Shown one piece after another: positions 60,324 through 64,000 of a stretch of DNA of 64,000 nt; position 1 is the first letter of the stretch; each line of letters opens with the position of its first letter. The notes under the pieces were generated by a model, which saw only the letters and a program-made list of their open reading frames with translations, ran no database searches and had not been told where the DNA came from. The position numbers were made by a program, and so were the translations under genes. The stretch covers positions 1-64,000 of the forward strand of contig NZ_CP119129.1 in assembly GCF_030128825.1 (NCBI RefSeq), written 5' to 3'. Source of the DNA: Sphingobium sp. WTD-1 (GTDB lineage: Bacteria; Pseudomonadota; Alphaproteobacteria; Sphingomonadales; Sphingomonadaceae).

Positions 60324-61190
60324 TCAATCCAACGGCACCGCAACGGCCGGACGGACCGCCCTGAATTGTGGCCAGGCCTGGCGCAGCACGCGTATCGCGG
60401 AGCGGAAGAACAGGATCGCGATGATCACGCCCACAAGAATATCGGGCCAGGCGGCATCTGTCGCATAGACGCCCGCTGCCGCAATAAGCACGCCCGTATT
60501 GGCGATGACGTCGTTGCGCGAGCATTCGAACGTGCTCGACAGGTTCACGTCGCGGTGACGAAACCGGTAGAGCAGCGCGAGACAGGTGAGATTTGCGGCA
60601 AGCGCGATCAGGCCGAACAGAACCATTGTCCCGGCCACCGGAGTCACACCGTTCACCAGCTTCGATGCGGCCTCGAACATCACCCAAATGCCGAAAGCAG
60701 CGATGATCCCGCCCTTCGCGAGGGCCGCCCCCGCACGCCACCGCAAGCTGCGCTGAAGAGCATAGAGGCTCAGGATATACACCAGCGCATCGCCGAGCAT
60801 GTCGACGGAATCGGCCATCAACGCGGTGGAATTGGCCAGAAGGCCCGCAGTGAACTCGGCGACGAACATGGCGAGGTTGATGGCGAGTACGATCTGCAGC
60901 ACGCGCTTGACGTCCGAATGAGCCCCTAGCGCAGCAATCTCCTGCTCTTTGGCGGAACAGCAGTCGTCACCACTGAAATGCCCGCCTGCTTCATCAGGCA
61001 CGCGCGGCGCCTCGCAGGTGGACGCAGCTTTGTCGTCTTCAGCCGGTTCCGGGCAGCAAGGGCTGGATGCCTTTGTCAATGCCGGGCCCGACGACGAGCA
61101 TGCCGGCAAGGCTGTTCCAGGCGTCGCCACAGGCTTGTCGCAGGCCGACACCTTCGGATCTTTACCACCCCCTTCGCAGCACTCTTTCAT
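60324..61190 (-). CDS. CDF transporter with Cys-rich N-terminus
   Basis: 288 residues from ATG 61190. The first ~85 residues are Cys-rich (KECCEGGGKDPKVSACD, SPCCPEPAEDD, DDCCSAKEQE), an unusual metal-sensing or metal-delivering tail. The CDF membrane domain follows: STALMADSVDMLGDALVYILSLYAL, DVNLSSTFECSRNDVIANTGVLIAAAGVY, WPDILVGVIIAILFFRSAIRVL. Divergent from the MerR gene with a shared operator, so induction by a metal is likely. Exports Zn2+, Cd2+, Pb2+ or a similar cation. Confidence 0.92.
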   Translation of the reverse strand: MKECCEGGGKDPKVSACDKPVATPGTALPACSSSGPALTKASSPCCPEPAEDDKAASTCEAPRVPDEAGGHFSGDDCCSAKEQEIAALGAHSDVKRVLQIVLAINLAMFVAEFTAGLLANSTALMADSVDMLGDALVYILSLYALQRSLRWRAGAALAKGGIIAAFGIWVMFEAASKLVNGVTPVAGTMVLFGLIALAANLTCLALLYRFRHRDVNLSSTFECSRNDVIANTGVLIAAAGVYATDAAWPDILVGVIIAILFFRSAIRVLRQAWPQFRAVRPAVAVPLD

Positions 61191-61235
61191 GACACGCTCT
61201 TCGGTTTTCAATGAGACCTCGATTGCTACTTAAGT

Positions 61236-61252
61236 CCTATAGCTGCTATAGG
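61236..61252. promoter_or_regulatory. MerR-type operator between CDF and merR genes
   Basis: Perfect dyad CCTATAG-CTG-CTATAGG. On the minus strand it lies between a TTGAAC -35 and a TTAAGT -10, with an extended spacer, which is the MerR mode of activation. Its position in the divergent gap and similarity to known CadR/PbrR operators support the call. Confidence 0.75.
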
Positions 61253-61261
61253 TTCAAGGCC

Positions 61262-61687
61262 ATGCGACAGAATCTTTCCATCGGGGCCTTGGCTACCGTC
61301 ACCGGATGCAAGGTCGTCACAATCCGCTACTACGAGAAAATCGGGCTGCTCGCCGAACCCGGCCGAAACCGGGGCGGGCATCGGATCTATGATCGGCGGC
61401 ATCTCGAACGGCTCGTTTTCATCCGGAAAGCTCGTGAACTCGGCTTCCCGCTTGGCACCGTGCGCGAACTCCTGTCCCTGTCGGCACGACCGGTGGAAGC
61501 TCCGTGCTCCGAGGTGGATTCCATAGCAATCGCGCGCCTTGCCGAAGTCAGGGGGAAGATCGCCGATCTCAAGGCGCTTGAAGCCACGCTCTCGCGCCTC
61601 TTGACGCAGTGCGGTCACACTACGCTCGACGACTGCCGCATTCTGGACGCCTTTCGCGCCGATCCGGATATGACAGTGTCGGGATGA
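61262..61687 (+). CDS. MerR-family metal-responsive regulator
   Basis: 141 residues from ATG 61262. The MerR HTH reads IGALATVTGCKVVTIRYYEKIGLLAEPGRNRGGHRIYDRRHLERLVFIRKARELGF. A long coiled coil (IAIARLAEVRGKIADLKALEATLSRLLTQC) links to metal-site Cys residues (PCSEV, LTQCGHTTLDDCRI) as in CadR/PbrR/ZntR. It should sense Cd2+/Pb2+/Zn2+ and activate the divergent CDF gene from the dyad at 61236. Confidence 0.93.
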   Translation: MRQNLSIGALATVTGCKVVTIRYYEKIGLLAEPGRNRGGHRIYDRRHLERLVFIRKARELGFPLGTVRELLSLSARPVEAPCSEVDSIAIARLAEVRGKIADLKALEATLSRLLTQCGHTTLDDCRILDAFRADPDMTVSG

Positions 61688-61724
61688 GGCGATCGCCCAT
61701 CGCGCCGCTCTTGCGGGCCCGAGC

Positions 61725-61952
61725 CTAATCCTGCGGTTGCGGCGTGATTCTCAGATAGGGCTTGAGTGTCCGCCATCCCTTGGGAAACTTGCCTCGAGCC
61801 TCATCGTCGCTGAGCGATGGCACGATGATGACGTCTTCGCCCTGACGCCAGTTCACGGGCGTCGCCACGCTATGCTTGGCGGTCAGTTGCAGGGAATCGA
61901 TTACCCTGAGGATTTCCTCGAAATTGCGGCCAGCCATGGCCGGGTTGTAACG
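61725..61952 (-). pseudogene. Peroxiredoxin (1-Cys type), C-terminal remnant
   Basis: About 75 codons (YNPAMAGRNFEEILRVIDSLQLTAKHSVATPVNWRQGEDVIIVPSLSDDEARGKFPKGWRTLKPYLRITPQPQD) matching the end of Prx6-type peroxiredoxins, with a stop just upstream. The catalytic PxxxTxxC part is missing. Deletion remnant. Confidence 0.75.
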
Positions 61953-62395
61953 TCATGTTCAATTCCTCGCGTTTTTTGCGAAGCAACTTGCCGACGCGAT
62001 CTCTTCGGTCGCACATGGGCCATGGTCGGCCGACGAAGGTTCAAAGGGTGCCAGATTGGCCGCTCACTTCCATCTTAGGGTGGGAATTATAGGCCGAGAA
62101 AGGGGTGTCGAGATGACAAAGGCCGATCCGGAGCGCGCGTCCGCATCGCGAGCAATGCGCAGTGGCTATAGACCAAACCAGCTTGCGAGATCAGGGCACT
62201 GGTCGCCCCAATTCCACCATCGGCTATTGACGCGCAGAGCCTGATAACCGTGGATCTAAAGTATCCTGAGACACGAAATTTCCTCGCGTTGGTAGATGAA
62301 CGGCCGTTCGCTGATGCGTTCCGGCTAGGTTCAGCCTGATCACTCCATCACATGACGCATGGCGTGAAGCCAATGTTCGATTGAGGAGATGGTCG
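61953..62395. other. Intergenic stretch without supported gene
   Basis: About 440 bp between the peroxiredoxin remnant and the next small gene. Short frames have no starts or homology. It may be left over from the deletion of the rest of the peroxiredoxin gene. Confidence 0.45.
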
Positions 62396-62683
62396 ATGAA
62401 ACGCGTTTTTCTGGCAGCGGCTGCGGCGATGTTGTCGCTGCTTGCCGCGCCGGTCGCGATGGCGCAAGGGCACGGCGGTAATCGTGGCGGGCATGAGGCC
62501 CCTCGTCACGGTTCAGGACATGGTTCGTATAACAGCTACGGCTCCTATGGGTACGGGAACTATGATCGCCACCAGCAAAGCTGGAACGTCCCGCGCTACG
62601 ATCGCCATGCCTATCGCGACAATTACCGCCGAGACCGTCACGAGCGACGCGGGCACGATCGCCCTCGCCGTCATCACCGATAG
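62396..62683 (+). CDS. Small secreted His/Arg/Tyr-rich protein
   Basis: 95 residues. Signal peptide MKRVFLAAAAAMLSLLAAPVAMAQG; mature part rich in Gly, His, Tyr and Arg (HGSGHGSYNSYGSYGYGNYDRHQQ and a basic tail RRDRHERRGHDRPRRHHR). Strong GAGGAG before the ATG. Reminiscent of small periplasmic metal- or acid-stress proteins such as RcnB relatives. No certain family. Confidence 0.6.
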   Translation: MKRVFLAAAAAMLSLLAAPVAMAQGHGGNRGGHEAPRHGSGHGSYNSYGSYGYGNYDRHQQSWNVPRYDRHAYRDNYRRDRHERRGHDRPRRHHR

Positions 62684-62814
62684 TCAGGGATGACCCCACG
62701 ATCCGCCCCATTGGCTGGCTGAGCATGCGATGGTGCGAATGTCGATGGGCGGCTGAGGGGAGCATCAGCGATCGTTAACAGATTGTTGGGTGCTCTGGCC
62801 GAATTGGCTGTTTG

Positions 62815-64000
62815 TCAAAATGCGCGACGAGAGAAACTCGCGGCATCGGCCTGCTTCCACCATTTCGCGAGACGCTCGTCGCGTGCACCGTCAATCATCT
62901 CGCCCGCCGCGACGAAATGATAGACCTCATCCATCGTGCGCATCTCCATCGCGCTGATGCGCTGCCTGAAATTGTCCGGACTGAACTCGTCGGGTGATTC
63001 GAGGCCGCAGGCCACGACGATGTCGTGCAGGGCGTTGAGCGTTGCCTTCTGAAACCGTGCGACGCGCGCCGCCTTGTCTTCGACGACCAAGCCGCGCTGG
63101 CGGGCGGGTGACTGTGTCGCCACGCCTGTCGGACATGTGTCGGTATGGCAGCGCAGTGACTGAACGCAACCGAGCGCGAACATGAAGGCGCGTGCGGCGT
63201 TGCACCAGTCCGCCCCAAGCGCCGCGTTCATCGCGATCGACGCACCGGAATTGACCTTGCCGGAAGCCGCCAGCCTGATCACCGGCTTGAGGTTTGCGCC
63301 GACGAGCGCGTTGCGCGCGAGGATCAGGCCCTCGCGGAGGGGCATACCCACCCTGTCCGAAAGTTCGATCGGTGCTGAACCGGTGCCGCCTTCAGCCCCA
63401 TCGACGACGAGGTAATCGACCAGAATGCCAGTCTCCAGCATGGCTTTGACGATCGCGAACAACTCGTGCGGATGGCCGATGCAGAGCTTGAGGCCGACCG
63501 GCTTGCCGCCGGACAGCTCGCGCATCTTCGCGGCGAACTCGACCAGTTCGATCGGGGTTGAGAAGGCCGTATGGTAGGCGGGCGACGCACAGTCTTGCCC
63601 CGCGGGGACATCGCGCACTGTGGCGATCTCGTCGGTCACTTTCGCAGCGGGCAAGAAGCCGCCATAGCCCGGTTTCGCGCCCTGGCTGAGCTTGATCTCG
63701 GTCATCACGACCTCATCGCGGCGGGCGGCATCTCGAAAAGCGAGCGGATCGAAACGCCCTTCTCGGTCGCGGCATCCGAAATAGCCCGATCCGATCTCCC
63801 AGACGACATGGCCTCCATGCTTGAGATGATGGTCGGAAAGGCCGCCTTCGCCGGTGTCGTGATAAAAGCCGCCGATCTTTGCCCCGAGGTTGAGGGCTTC
63901 GATCGCCCTGCCACCGAGCGATCCGAAGCTCATCGCCGAGATGTTGAGCCGCGCCGCCAAATAAGGCCGGCTGCATTGATCGGTGCCAACCGCAACGCGG
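62815..64000 (-). CDS. FMN-binding glutamate synthase family protein, 5'-partial
   Basis: The frame runs off the right edge; visible text starts at GTDQCSRPYLAARLNISAMSFGSLG. Large-subunit GltB/archaeal-type synthase barrel: LNLGAKIGGFYHDTGEGG, GSGYFGCRDREGRFD, EIKLSQGAKPGYGGFLPAAKVT, VDGAEGGTGSAPIELSDRVG, and the cysteine-rich Fe-S-type end RCHTDTCPTGVATQSP. FMN and an iron-sulfur cluster are expected. The N-terminal part and any partner gene lie outside the window. Substrate of this branch is not established. Confidence 0.88.
   Translation of the reverse strand, partial: RVAVGTDQCSRPYLAARLNISAMSFGSLGGRAIEALNLGAKIGGFYHDTGEGGLSDHHLKHGGHVVWEIGSGYFGCRDREGRFDPLAFRDAARRDEVVMTEIKLSQGAKPGYGGFLPAAKVTDEIATVRDVPAGQDCASPAYHTAFSTPIELVEFAAKMRELSGGKPVGLKLCIGHPHELFAIVKAMLETGILVDYLVVDGAEGGTGSAPIELSDRVGMPLREGLILARNALVGANLKPVIRLAASGKVNSGASIAMNAALGADWCNAARAFMFALGCVQSLRCHTDTCPTGVATQSPARQRGLVVEDKAARVARFQKATLNALHDIVVACGLESPDEFSPDNFRQRISAMEMRTMDEVYHFVAAGEMIDGARDERLAKWWKQADAASFSRRAF

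Noticed and set aside
1..64000. tRNA, rRNA and CRISPR loci
   Set aside because: None seen on reading the window; no conserved tRNA arm pattern or regular spacer array was found.

Overview
This is a GC-rich window whose gene content points to an alphaproteobacterium of the Sphingomonadales. The grounds are the TraA/TraC/TraD/TraG-type transfer genes, the RepA/ParA replicon style, a TonB receptor fragment and a polyhydroxyalkanoate/phosphotransacetylase/acetate kinase operon. The presence of oriT, transfer genes, oriV, repA and parA indicates a plasmid, or an element derived from one. The organism assignment is inference from family knowledge; no rRNA, tRNA or CRISPR array was seen.

Layout, left to right. 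(1) 1-0.9 kb: end of a Tn7/Tn5053-like transposon (TniQ-like gene plus tandem 19-bp end repeats). (2) 1-14 kb: conjugation block. A DUF6118-like gene and the relaxase traA (minus strand) diverge from traC, traD, a small ORF, two accessory genes and traG (plus strand). The oriT lies between traA and traC. The block is broken twice. An IS256-family element with a perfect 8-bp target duplication splits a 58-codon ORF, and a 3.9-kb element with 156-bp inverted ends splits traG. That second element has no transposase and carries sulP, a universal stress protein, a frameshifted dksA/traR-like gene and a cold-shock gene. (3) 14-21 kb: MFS transporter, oriV (DnaA box, AT-rich stretch, six iterons), repA, a partition-like small protein, parA, three arrays of an 8-bp repeat, a SprT-like protease, a VapBC-type toxin-antitoxin pair and a histidine phosphatase. 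(4) 21.5-27.4 kb: insertion-sequence graveyard. It holds an IS1182-family element, a TonB receptor fragment, and an IS3-family element that is itself split by an IS110-family element; a czcC-like gene is truncated at its edge.

(5) 28-50 kb: a stress and energy island. It contains a MscS channel, a PHA synthase, a MaoC-phosphate acetyltransferase fusion, acetate kinase and a fabI remnant, then a tellurite/Ter module (TelA, TerD, an unknown protein, a VWA protein). These are followed by a GH130 phosphorylase, two tandem CorA-type proteins, an NRAMP-related transporter, a HAD phosphatase, DedA, an orphan fliE, small secreted proteins, an unusual pyruvate kinase and a CDF transporter.

(6) 50-56 kb: a haem-copper oxidase operon (CtaG, cytochrome b561-like, cytochromes c, subunit II with a fused cytochrome c domain, fused subunit I+III, small membrane protein). 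(7) 56-64 kb: metal, sulfur and redox genes. These are a frameshifted ZIP transporter, a zf-TFIIB protein, a thioredoxin-reductase-like flavoprotein, a persulfide-dioxygenase-like hydrolase, a DUF411 protein, a Cys-rich CDF transporter divergent from a MerR regulator with a visible dyad, a peroxiredoxin fragment, and the start of an FMN-binding glutamate-synthase-family gene that runs off the edge.

The transfer genes appear inactivated, while replication, partition and the accessory metal, stress and respiration cargo look mostly intact. The most unusual objects are the transposase-less sulP/usp element inside traG, the octamer arrays around parA (one inside its coding sequence), the Ter module with its unknown third protein, and the structured non-coding end of the IS110 element.
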